From contig NZ_JAGFWR010000009.1 in NCBI RefSeq assembly GCF_017599305.1, positions 62,001-126,000 of the forward strand: DNA of 64,000 bases. The letters run 5' to 3'. The notes beneath the pieces are model-generated. The model did not search any database, was not told where the DNA came from, and saw only the letters and a program-made list of their open reading frames with translations. The translations under genes were made by a program, and so were the position numbers. Below, one piece after another: positions 54,838-61,777 of the stretch. The stretch's first letter is position 1. The number at the start of each line of letters is the position of its first letter. This stretch comes from Micromonospora antibiotica (lineage in GTDB: Bacteria > Actinomycetota > Actinomycetes > Mycobacteriales > Micromonosporaceae).

Positions 54838-56192
54838 CGCTGCCCCGTTGCGGCGAGTTCGGACACCGGCCAGCCGGCGACGCGCACCAGCTCCGCGATG
54901 TCGGAGTCATCGCAGTACGCGGCCCGGACCCGCACCGGGGTACGGGAACGCTGCTTCACGACGAACCCGATCCCGGCCGACTCCGGCACGTTCGGGATCT
55001 CATCAGCGAGCGCTCCCCGGCGGCGCATGTCCTCACCGAGGACCATGTCGACGTGCCCGGCCGACGTGGTCCGCAGGCACACCCGCAGAGAGAACAGGTC
55101 ACGCTGCGGGATGACGTCCTTGGTCGGTTCCTGAAGCGCGCCGACCACGCTGCCGCCCAACGCGCGAGCCTGCGACAGGATCAGCGGCAGAACGGCCTGA
55201 GCGCCCTTGGTCAACGACCGGTCGCCGTAGCCGGTCACCGCGCCCAGCTCGTCGAGGACCAGGACGTCCAGCGGAGTGTCCCGGGACATGACGAAGGTCC
55301 GCCGACCCTGCTCCGCGAGCACCTTCTTGCGACCCTGCATGGTGGTCCAGAAGCCCTGGATGACCTCGACGATGTCGGCGTCGGTCTCGGCGTACCGGTG
55401 GGAGACCGGCTGGAGGGCGTTGAGTTCGGTGCCCTTGGGGTTGACCACGTGCAGGCGGACCAGGCCGTCACGGATCAGCGGCGCGCACGCCCGCAACGCC
55501 ATCCACGTCACCGAGTTCTTCCCCGACCCGGAGGCCCCACCGACAAGCCAGTGCTGACCCAGCAACGGCGCGACCCAGTCGGTGCCGTGTTCGGTCTCAC
55601 CCAGGTACACCCGGGACAGGTCCACCGCGTCCGAGTCGCCCAGGAGGTCCGGCGGGATGATCGGTTGCGTGAACGGCTCCGACCGCTGCACCACCAGCGC
55701 GATCACTTGGGGGCGGACCCGCTCGACGCCGACCCGCTCCGCCTGCAACGCGACCGCCAGGGCGTCGGCGGCTTCCTCCCACATCTTTGGCGTCTGCCCG
55801 AGCAGCAGCCGCACGTAGACGGTTTCCGTGGAGGGGGAGTGCGAGCGGATGCGGATGATCCGGGGCACGTTGATCACGCCCGTCGTGCGGTGGACCGTGA
55901 CCAGGTTGCACGCCTCCACCACCCGGCTCCACCACGGCCCCAGGTAGGCCCGCGACAGCCACCGCCGACGCACCGCCCGCAACCGGGGGGCCGCCACCAG
56001 CTCCCAGGAGTCCGGGTGACCCCGGTACCAGCCCACCCCGGCCGCGATCGCACCGGCCATCACGCCGCCCGTGGTCGCCGGCCCGAACTCCAGCATCCCC
56101 GCGCCGAGAGCAGCCGGAGCCGCCACGAACCCCGGGTGCCTGGCAGCCCACCCCGCCACACGCCATTCCCAACCCCGAACACGCTTACCCAT
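54834..56192 (-). CDS. FtsK/SpoIIIE-type transfer protein (TraB-like)
   Basis: A 452-aa DNA translocase expected to move double-stranded DNA between cells. Two N-terminal membrane segments (about 20-55) precede the ATPase: Walker A GGASGSGKNS (218-227, with Asn after Lys) and Walker B DVLVLDELG (309-317). It is shorter than FtsK and lacks a recognisable gamma domain, as in AICE main transfer proteins. A T-tract terminator and a palindrome lie just upstream. Confidence 0.92.
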   Translation of the reverse strand: MGKRVRGWEWRVAGWAARHPGFVAAPAALGAGMLEFGPATTGGVMAGAIAAGVGWYRGHPDSWELVAAPRLRAVRRRWLSRAYLGPWWSRVVEACNLVTVHRTTGVINVPRIIRIRSHSPSTETVYVRLLLGQTPKMWEEAADALAVALQAERVGVERVRPQVIALVVQRSEPFTQPIIPPDLLGDSDAVDLSRVYLGETEHGTDWVAPLLGQHWLVGGASGSGKNSVTWMALRACAPLIRDGLVRLHVVNPKGTELNALQPVSHRYAETDADIVEVIQGFWTTMQGRKKVLAEQGRRTFVMSRDTPLDVLVLDELGAVTGYGDRSLTKGAQAVLPLILSQARALGGSVVGALQEPTKDVIPQRDLFSLRVCLRTTSAGHVDMVLGEDMRRRGALADEIPNVPESAGIGFVVKQRSRTPVRVRAAYCDDSDIAELVRVAGWPVSELAATGQR

Positions 56193-56213
56193 TCCGCACC
56201 TACCTTCACCAAT

Positions 56214-56228
56214 TGGAATGCAATTCCA
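56214..56228. promoter_or_regulatory. palindrome upstream of the transfer gene
   Basis: A 15-bp palindrome, TGGAAT-GCA-ATTCCA, 22 bp upstream of the FtsK/TraB start. It is well placed as an operator for a KorA/GntR-type repressor of transfer. Which protein binds is not known. Confidence 0.5.
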
Positions 56229-56249
56229 TTGCTACTGTTTTGGGCATAG

Positions 56250-56285
56250 AAAAGGCCCGGATCGGATTACCAACCCGGGCCTTTT
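56250..56285 (-). terminator. T-tract terminator upstream of the transfer gene
   Basis: A perfect 11-bp stem AAAAGGCCCGG/CCGGGCCTTTT with a 14-nt loop, flanked by T runs on both strands. It ends the small-gene transcript at 56304 and isolates the transfer gene, which then needs its own promoter. Confidence 0.85.
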
Positions 56286-56303
56286 CCGTCGAACAAATGT
56301 CGG

Positions 56304-56540
56304 TCAGCGGACCCCTTCGAGCATCTTCCTGGCGAGCGTCGTTGCCCGCTTCGCCTTGTCGGTCTCCTCCAGCCACGGCGTGGCCTCTTCGAGGAGGAGC
56401 AGCAGCACCGCCACCGACCGACGCAACTCGTCGTAGTGCTTCATGTAGCGGTACCGCTCCGGCATTCCCTTCATCGACCGGCGCATCAGGAGCATCGCCT
56501 GATCAACCCCGTCATAGGTGTCAGTGACCCGGTACGACAT
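56304..56540 (-). CDS. small AICE hypothetical protein
   Basis: A 78-aa helical protein (MSYRVTDTYDGVDQAMLLMRRSMKGMPERYRYMKHYDELRRSVAVLLLLLEEATPWLEETDKAKRATTLARKMLEGVR). The hydrophobic Leu run is amphipathic rather than a clear membrane segment. The ATG overlaps the upstream stop by one base. No known family. Confidence 0.7.
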   Translation of the reverse strand: MSYRVTDTYDGVDQAMLLMRRSMKGMPERYRYMKHYDELRRSVAVLLLLLEEATPWLEETDKAKRATTLARKMLEGVR

Positions 56541-56815
56541 CAATTCACCTTCCACGGCTTGGCGATCAGATCCGCCTCATACGTCTTGACCCGCACGCTG
56601 AACGACCGCAGCGACTCCACCGCCTGCCGGTGCGCGTCCTCCAGGTCCTCGATCCGCGCGGCGAACTGGTACAGCGTCCCCGGCGGAGGCTCACACGACT
56701 TGATCAGGCTTTTCACCCCGTCGAGGAGCATCGCCAAGCCCTGCACGTTGCCGACCAGCGCCTCATACCGCCGCCGGCCGGTCATCGACTTCACCATCTC
56801 CGGCACCAAATCCAC
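56540..56815 (-). CDS. small AICE hypothetical protein, possible coiled coil
   Basis: A 91-aa helical protein (RRRYEALVGNVQGLAMLLDGVKSLIKSC ... AARIEDLEDAHRQAVESLRSFSVRVKTYEADLI) with heptad-like spacing. The GTG start has GGAAGGAG 5 nt upstream. It is translationally coupled to the next gene (TGATG). Confidence 0.7.
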   Translation of the reverse strand: MDLVPEMVKSMTGRRRYEALVGNVQGLAMLLDGVKSLIKSCEPPPGTLYQFAARIEDLEDAHRQAVESLRSFSVRVKTYEADLIAKPWKVN

Positions 56816-56914
56816 ACTTGCTCCTTCCGGTCACGGAAGCCCACACGATCGGTGGGCACCACCCACCCCCGGGAACCCTGCACCCGGGAGGGATGGAAAC
56901 CACCGACCAGGCGG

Positions 56915-57037
56915 TCACTCCCGGCCCGTCAGACGCCACATCCGACGCCACCGACGCGTCTCACGACGAATCAAACCGACGTTCACCGAAACCGACAGAA
57001 TCAGCAACCCGATAAGCGTCAAATCGAAATCAGACAT
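56915..57037 (-). CDS. 40-aa single-pass membrane peptide
   Basis: A short frame with a strong GGGGAGG 5 nt before its ATG. Residues 6-23 form a membrane helix (LTLIGLLILSVSVNVGLI), followed by an Arg/Trp-rich cytosolic tail (RRETRRWRRMWRLTGRE). It is too short for most gene callers. It lies in the small-gene module upstream of the transfer gene and may be a membrane partner of TraB or DUF2637. Confidence 0.72.
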   Translation of the reverse strand: MSDFDLTLIGLLILSVSVNVGLIRRETRRWRRMWRLTGRE

Positions 57038-57238
57038 GATAACCTCCCCTCAATTTGTCGAATGGTGATATCAACCTGTTTCAGGCAAGGTTCTATCCAC
57101 TGTGGAATTGTCAATGAACATGCAGCCGAGGATGAACCGACAGACGGCCCATTGCCCCGACAAAGTGCCCCGACCCGACTCGAACGGGTCACCCACCAAA
57201 CAGGGGCGGGGCGAAAGATCAGAAACGCGACCGGTTGA

Positions 57239-57565
57239 TCACCGCGCGGTCTTGAGGCCCTGGGCCTTCCACGTCAGACCCGACCGGCCGTCGCGCTCCC
57301 AGTGCGACACCGTCGGCCCGATCAGCTCGACCAGCTCACCCTCCTCGACAGCGCCCGGTTCGGTCGAGAGCGTGATCTTCAGTTCCTCGCCCTTGCCCCG
57401 GTAGCCGTCCTCGGTCGCCACCGGCTTAGCGAACACCGCCACCGTGAACAGCGGGTCATTCGTGCCGTAAGCCGTGATCACCTTCCCCTCCTGATCCGCC
57501 TTGACCGACGGCTCCTCCACCACCCGCAGCTTGTAGCCGGACAGGTTCACAGGGATGTTCCGCAT
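57239..57565 (-). CDS. AICE hypothetical protein, beta-rich
   Basis: A 108-aa protein (MRNIPVNLSGYKLRVVEEPSVKADQEGKVITAYGTNDPLFTVAVFAKPVA ... GELVELIGPTVSHWERDGRSGLTWKAQGLKTAR). This beta-strand pattern is common as the first gene of AICE transfer regions, but I do not know its function. GGAGAGAAG precedes the ATG. It follows a good promoter at 57704-57732. Confidence 0.75.
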   Translation of the reverse strand: MRNIPVNLSGYKLRVVEEPSVKADQEGKVITAYGTNDPLFTVAVFAKPVATEDGYRGKGEELKITLSTEPGAVEEGELVELIGPTVSHWERDGRSGLTWKAQGLKTAR

Positions 57566-57678
57566 CTGGACTTCTCTCCTTCGATCGACCCTTTGGTGGT
57601 CGGACATCGTTGGTTTGGATGCGAGCCCTGAGCAGGGCTAACGCAGCGTCTCCCCAGGCTCGCGGAGGCTTTGAGCCA

Positions 57679-57767
57679 CTTCCGTAGCCCCCCTTACGCC
57701 ACAACCGTAAGCCGGGCTCCCGCCTTCGTCAAGGGGTTCGTCTAGCCTTTCGTAACCCCCCTTACTA
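57679..57767. promoter_or_regulatory. direct-repeat operator pair around a promoter
   Basis: On the minus strand the motif GTAAGGGGGGYTACGRAAG occurs twice (57748-57767 and 57679-57698), 69 bp apart in the same orientation, flanking the promoter at 57704-57732. The spacing is a candidate for looping or cooperative repression by the adjacent HTH protein or the element's GntR regulator. Confidence 0.6.
57704..57732 (-). promoter_or_regulatory. promoter of the AICE transfer-region genes
   Basis: On the minus strand TTGACG and TACGGT are separated by 17 bp, a good sigma-70-type match. It would drive the gene at 57565 and the small genes beyond. Confidence 0.7.
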
Positions 57768-57798
57768 GACTGGCCTCAACACCTGGAAGGGAGAGCGT

Positions 57799-58656
57799 GT
57801 GGAAGAGCTGCGGAAGGCTAGAGAGACCTCGGACCCTCTGGAGCGGGTTCGGCTGGCAACTGAGGCGATGGCCGACTATCAGGCTGCAATCGCTGAGTTC
57901 GGCAAGCTGCGCCGCGATGCTGTGGACTATCTGCGCAGTCAAGGCATGACGTTGACAGAGATTGCTGACAAGGCGGGCGTTAGCCGTGCACGGCTGTCAC
58001 AGCTCAGCGCCGCGCCGAAGAGGGCCCCAGAGCGCATCCTGTTCTCCGAGGGGTCGACCGTGACGTTCGCAGTCGACACCAAGCAGGAGAGCGGGTCCGG
58101 GCGTCCGGTCGTGCACCAGGAGCACGCAGCCGCGATCGAGATCCTTAACCGTACCGTTCGCCGTACTGGCCTGGAACCCGTCGAGGTCGAGTACATCGTC
58201 CCTCCCGGCCTAATTGATCTTAACCGTGAGGGCCTGGTGGTGATCTGTGGTCCGCGACGGTCACCGCTGATTGCGCAAATGCTTGCAGCGGATGAGCGCT
58301 ACGGATTCGACAAAGATGCCGATGGTTGGTATCTCTACGATAAGGCGACCGGACGTCAGTACCGTTCCCCAGAGGATTCGGGTAAGCCCGGTGACTATGC
58401 CTATCTGGGTCGCCTGCCGAGGCCGGACGGACGGGGTTACTGGCTTTATATGGCTGGAATTCATGCACCAGGCGGTCAGGGTGCGGCAATGTATCTTGAA
58501 CAGGGGCTAAACGACCTTTATCGGGATGTGAAAGCTACCCGTTGGTCATGCCTTGTCGAGTGCGAATGGGACCCCGAGTCACGCCAGATTCAGCGAGCGG
58601 AACTGCTGGCACCAATCCATCAGCCCGGGAGGAAGAGTGCACGTAAGCGTAGCTAG
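57799..58656 (+). CDS. HTH protein with uncharacterised C-terminal domain
   Basis: A 285-aa protein. Residues 35-72 form a sigma-region-4-like helix-turn-helix (YLRSQGMTLTEIADKAGVSRARLSQLS). Residues 110-275 form a separate domain with VVICGPRRSP (147-156), GWYLYDKATGRQYRSPED, YLGRLPRPDG (202-211) and AGIHAPGGQGAA (219-230). The GPRxSP and HxxGxxG patterns suggest a nucleotide- or small-ligand-binding Rossmann-like fold, but this is inference. It starts with GTG after GGAAGGGAG and is coupled to the PP2C gene, which starts inside its 3' end. Confidence 0.82.
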   Translation: MEELRKARETSDPLERVRLATEAMADYQAAIAEFGKLRRDAVDYLRSQGMTLTEIADKAGVSRARLSQLSAAPKRAPERILFSEGSTVTFAVDTKQESGSGRPVVHQEHAAAIEILNRTVRRTGLEPVEVEYIVPPGLIDLNREGLVVICGPRRSPLIAQMLAADERYGFDKDADGWYLYDKATGRQYRSPEDSGKPGDYAYLGRLPRPDGRGYWLYMAGIHAPGGQGAAMYLEQGLNDLYRDVKATRWSCLVECEWDPESRQIQRAELLAPIHQPGRKSARKRS

Positions 58657-59437
58657 TGAATCCGGACGTCCTGACGGCAGAAACGAGGACTGGGCCGGAG
58701 CAACGACGAGCACTGCCGTAGTCCTCGACGGACTCTCGGAGGCGCCGGAGACGGGCTGCGTACATGGGACGCCCTGGTACGTGCACCAGCTCGGATGCAA
58801 GCTGTTGTGGCTCGCGGGCAACTCTGGTCGAGGCTTGGAGGAGGTGTTGGCGGAGTCCATCGATGCCGTGGCAGCCATGCATCGCGACTCCTGCGACCTC
58901 GCCCATCCTGGTTCCCCGTGCTCGACGGTAGCAATGGTGAGGAATGTCGGAGACTCGCTGGAGTATCTTGTTCTGTCGGACTCCGTGATAGCGCTTGATC
59001 GTGTCAGCGGCGGGCCGGTAGTGGTACAGGACAAGTCGGTTAACGCCTTCGCCTCTGATAGTGCACAAGCCGCTAGTTCCGGCAGAGACAAGAGTGACAA
59101 GGCGGCGCTATTTACCCTGATTCGCGAGCAGCAACAGGTGAGAAATCGGCCCGGTGGCTACTGGGTGGCGCAGGTTGACCCGTCGGCTGCTGCACATGCG
59201 ATGTCCGGAGTTGTGGAAGAGGTACGCGGCGCTGCCCTGCTGTCAGATGGTGCCGCTCTTCTCGTGACCGATTTCAGTGCGATGGATTGGCCGGAGCTAC
59301 TGACCTTCGCCTACGAGCAAGGCCCGTCCGCCCTGATTGCATCCACCCGCGAATTTGAGGACCGTGATCCCGATGGTTTGATCTGGCCGAGGTATAAGCA
59401 CCGGGACGACGCTACGGCGGTGGTTTGTCGCCTGTAG
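58637..59437 (+). CDS. PP2C-like phosphatase family protein, copy 2 (AICE)
   Basis: A 266-aa protein with PP2C motifs NED (16-18), VVLDGLSE (28-35), LSDSVIAL (113-120), LLSDGAA (201-207) and DDAT (257-260). It is a paralogue of the protein at 47251-48132. The GTG start follows GGGAGGAAGA, and the gene overlaps the HTH gene by 20 nt. The pairing suggests that the phosphatase modulates, or is controlled by, the HTH protein. A hairpin 47 nt downstream ends the unit. Confidence 0.78.
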   Translation: MHVSVASESGRPDGRNEDWAGATTSTAVVLDGLSEAPETGCVHGTPWYVHQLGCKLLWLAGNSGRGLEEVLAESIDAVAAMHRDSCDLAHPGSPCSTVAMVRNVGDSLEYLVLSDSVIALDRVSGGPVVVQDKSVNAFASDSAQAASSGRDKSDKAALFTLIREQQQVRNRPGGYWVAQVDPSAAAHAMSGVVEEVRGAALLSDGAALLVTDFSAMDWPELLTFAYEQGPSALIASTREFEDRDPDGLIWPRYKHRDDATAVVCRL

Positions 59438-59484
59438 CGCGTGGTCGGAGCGTAGTGTGTTCAGACTTTCTTTACTTGGTCAAG

Positions 59485-59503
59485 GGCGGGCCTGCGGCCC
59501 GCC
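59485..59503 (+). terminator. hairpin after the HTH-PP2C unit
   Basis: A perfect 8-bp stem GGCGGGCC/GGCCCGCC with a 3-nt loop, 47 nt downstream of the PP2C stop. Confidence 0.6.
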
Positions 59504-59900
59504 GCCGTGTTCGCGCCGGGGCGCGCGTGCGGCCTGGCGGCCGGTCACGCCCCGGCGCACGGCGTAGCAAGAGGAGCGATCGACAGCCGCAGCCGGGCGG
59601 GCCGGACGCACGCGGGATACCCGGGTACGTGCAGCGCCCGACGCCGGCCGGACAACCCCCGTGTACCCCGGCGCTACGACGGGCCGCCGCCGGAGCTGGG
59701 CTCCGAGAATGCCGCGCGGGGGACGACCGGCAAGCCCCGAGCATGGGGGCGGTGGTCGCGGTGCCCGAGCTGGTGACCCCCCGTGCCAGCTCCTACCGCT
59801 GTCCAGGTCAGTTCAAAACCGGCACCTGGGAAGGGGGTGGGGTGCCGCGGTGGGCGGGGTGGTCGTCCAGGGGCCGGCTGCGTGGCTGGTCGGGGTCAGG
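59504..59900. other. structured non-coding region in the AICE
   Basis: About 400 bp without a supported gene, very GC-rich. It begins with an 11-bp inverted repeat GCGCCGGGGCG (59513-59523 and 59548-59558), itself enclosing a smaller GGCC ... GGCC repeat. Such structure in an AICE could be an origin or a cis-acting transfer site. No TraB-type 8-bp direct-repeat cluster was recognised. Confidence 0.4.
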
Positions 59901-60233
59901 TCAAAGGCGCTGCTGTGGCGGTGTCCACCGGGTGTTCGGCCGTGACACGAAAGCCGAGCCCGACGTCAGGCGCCCATCAGAACGGCGGACCCGTTTGAGG
60001 CCCGCCAACCGTACGAAGATCTCCCGCTTGGTGACGGCCTGGCCCTGGCCGTCGAGCTGGTAGCCGGTTACCCACGCCCAGCCGTCATAGGTGGGCCGGG
60101 GGCAGACCGAGATCACCCGGAACACGAAGGCCGGTGTCCGCGCGAACTGCACCGACGCTTCCCGGCTGATCAGCAGTTCCTCACCCGGCGTCGGGGGCTG
60201 GAGGCGAGGTAAGGCCCGTGGATCAAGAGGCAT
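59901..60233 (-). CDS. AICE hypothetical protein
   Basis: A 110-aa protein (MPLDPRALPRLQPPTPGEELLISREASVQFARTPAFVFRVISVCPRPTYDGWAWVTGYQLDGQGQAVTKREIFVRLAGLKRV). The ATG has GGGAGGGAAG upstream. The central part looks beta-rich and soluble. It is divergent from the GntR gene across a region of GTACGT repeats, so the two may share regulation. No known family. Confidence 0.72.
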   Translation of the reverse strand: MPLDPRALPRLQPPTPGEELLISREASVQFARTPAFVFRVISVCPRPTYDGWAWVTGYQLDGQGQAVTKREIFVRLAGLKRVRRSDGRLTSGSAFVSRPNTRWTPPQQRL

Positions 60234-60356
60234 GCTCTTCCCTCCCTGTGGTGGCCCTGCCCGACCGGTGTCGGAGGAGACCGGCCGGGCAGGGGTACCG
60301 CCGCACCGGGGCGGGTTCGGATCCTCCACGACCAGCACAGCGGGATAGAGGCCAAC

Positions 60357-60399
60357 GTACGTTACGTAGATTGGTACGTACAGACCTAGGTTCGTACGT
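60357..60399. promoter_or_regulatory. three GTACGT sites upstream of the GntR gene
   Basis: The self-complementary-like hexamer GTACGT occurs at 60357, 60374 and 60394, two copies embedded in longer TACGTA palindromes. Spacing is 17 and 20 bp. They lie just upstream of the GntR start, fitting autoregulation, and may also control the divergent gene. Confidence 0.6.
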
Positions 60400-60419
60400 G
60401 TTCACCTAGCGTCAGATAT

Positions 60420-60794
60420 GTGCTCGACTTCGACCCAGAGCGGGCGATCTGGCGACAGATTGCCGACGACATCCGCCGCAAAATCGCGGCAGGTGTGTAC
60501 GCGGCCGGGTCGAGACTCCCCAGCGAGACGGATCTATCCCAGGGCTACGGCGTCAGCCGAACCACCGTCCGGACCGTGATCGCTTCCCTGAAGAGTAACG
60601 GCCTGGTGGTCGTCGAACAGCGGCCAGGCCACCCGCGCTCCACCTATGTCCGGACCGTCGACCGAGTCGAAGACGTCATCCTCGGGCCAGGAGACACGGT
60701 GGCGTACACCGGCATCGGCACGGCAGTGCTCACCAGAGCCACCGGCGAAGTCGAGACGTACGGAGCTGATGAGATCCGGATCGTCGGGCGGTAA
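60420..60794 (+). CDS. short GntR-family regulator
   Basis: A 124-aa protein with an N-terminal GntR winged helix (residues about 8-75: AIWRQIADDIRRKIAAGVYAAGSRLPSETDLSQGYGVSRTTVRTVIASLKSNGLVVV) and a short C-terminal part instead of a full UTRA domain. It is the likely KorSA-like transfer/copy-control repressor of the element. The GTG start has no ribosome binding site, so it may be translated from a leaderless mRNA. Confidence 0.85.
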   Translation: MLDFDPERAIWRQIADDIRRKIAAGVYAAGSRLPSETDLSQGYGVSRTTVRTVIASLKSNGLVVVEQRPGHPRSTYVRTVDRVEDVILGPGDTVAYTGIGTAVLTRATGEVETYGADEIRIVGR

Positions 60795-60929
60795 CAGCGT
60801 CCACTAGCCACCGTCTCGCAGCCGAACATCCGTCAGCACCGAGCCCTACGGCCAAGATCAGCGTTCCCGCCATGTTCCCGTGGAGGCTCGTAGACGGCTA
60901 GACCGCACTGGACTCGGCTAGATCAACGA

Positions 60930-60973
60930 GAACGGCCCTGTGGTCAGCGTTTCTGCTGTTCACAGGGCCGTTC
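60930..60973 (-). terminator. terminator of tRNA-Tyr
   Basis: A perfect 13-bp inverted repeat (GAACGGCCCTGTG) with an 18-nt loop, 8 nt downstream of the encoded CCA of tRNA-Tyr. It can serve both strands, ending also the GntR transcript. Confidence 0.75.
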
Positions 60974-60978
60974 GTGCT

Positions 60979-61032
60979 CCTGGTGGCGGGTAGAGGATTC
61001 GAACCTCTGTAGCTTTCGCGACGGATTTACAG
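60979..61032. repeat. att3: AICE right end within tRNA-Tyr
   Basis: The 54-bp repeat identical to att2. It covers the encoded CCA, acceptor, T-arm, variable arm and part of the anticodon arm of tRNA-Tyr, so insertion leaves the tRNA complete. Confidence 0.95.
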
Positions 61033-61064
61033 TCCGCTCCCATTGGCCGCTCGGGCAACCCGCC
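60981..61064 (-). tRNA. trnY: tRNA-Tyr (GTA), AICE target
   Basis: An 84-nt class II tRNA on the minus strand: acceptor GGCGGGT/ACCCGCC, anticodon loop CTGTAAA (anticodon GTA), a long variable arm and T-arm AGAGG-TTCGAAT-CCTCT. The 3' CCA is encoded, unlike in the other tRNA genes of this window. Confidence 0.97.
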
Positions 61065-61212
61065 AGGGCACACCACCGCGTCGCAACGCGGCAGCGGAGC
61101 AAGGATAGCGGTCGCCCCCGGGGGTATGGCAACCGGGTACCGTCAGAGGGTCGTGGGGCTGGTCAGCACCGCGACGACCCTGACAGACCGCCGGACAAGC
61201 AGGAGCATCAGC

Positions 61213-61707
61213 ATGGCAGCGAACCCGTCGTTCGACATCGTGAGCAAGGTCGACCGGCAGGAGGTCGACAACGCCCTTCGCCAGACGGAGAAGGAGCTTG
61301 CCCAGCGGTTCGACTTCCGTGGCACCGGCGCCGAGATCTCCTGGTCGGGAGAGGAGGCGATCAGCCTCCAGGCGGAGACCGAGGAGCGGGTCGCCGCCGC
61401 CCTCGACGTGTTCAAGGAGAAGCTGGTCAAGCGGAACATCTCGTTGAAGTCCCTGGACGCCGGGGACCCGCGTTCCTCGGGCAAGATTTTCAAGATCGAC
61501 GCCAAGGTGATCCAGGGCATCGAGTCGGAGAAGGCCAAGGCGATCAGCAAGAAGATCCGCGACGAGGGCCCGAAGGGCGTCCAGGCGCAGATCCAGGGCG
61601 ACCAGCTCCGGGTCACCGGCAAGAAGAAGGACGACCTCCAGGCCGTCATCACGCTGCTCAAGGGCGAGGACTTCGGGGTGGCCCTCCAGTTCACCAACTA
61701 CCGCTGA
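61213..61707 (+). CDS. yajQ: YajQ-family c-di-GMP-binding protein
   Basis: A 164-aa protein with two ferredoxin-like domains, starting MAANPSFDIVSKVDRQEVDNAL and carrying ISLKSLDAGDPR and the C-terminal DDLQAVITLLKGEDFGVALQFTNYR. In Xanthomonas a YajQ protein binds c-di-GMP and acts on transcription. The ATG has AGGAG 7 nt upstream. It is the first chromosomal gene beyond the integration site. Confidence 0.94.
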   Translation: MAANPSFDIVSKVDRQEVDNALRQTEKELAQRFDFRGTGAEISWSGEEAISLQAETEERVAAALDVFKEKLVKRNISLKSLDAGDPRSSGKIFKIDAKVIQGIESEKAKAISKKIRDEGPKGVQAQIQGDQLRVTGKKKDDLQAVITLLKGEDFGVALQFTNYR

Positions 61708-61777
61708 CCCGGTAGACAGACGCCACCAGACCGGGCGGTCGTCCCCCGACGGGGACGGCCGCCCGACGCGTACACCG

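Larger units (their letters stand above)
49958..61032. mobile_element. AICE (pSAM2-type) integrated in tRNA-Tyr
   Basis: An 11.1-kb element bounded by perfect 54-bp direct repeats. It carries the defining AICE modules: tyrosine integrase and small excisionase, a RepSA-type replication initiator, an FtsK/TraB DNA translocase, a DUF2637 spread protein, regulators (GntR, HTH) and small proteins. It regenerates the tRNA-Tyr 3' end at its right border. All modules look intact, so it may be able to excise. Additional cargo is a diguanylate cyclase and an HTH-PP2C pair. Confidence 0.93.

Noticed and set aside
59425..60063. Plus-strand 212-codon frame after the PP2C gene
   Set aside because: Low-complexity Arg/Gly/Pro translation, no ribosome binding site, and overlaps a better-supported minus-strand gene.
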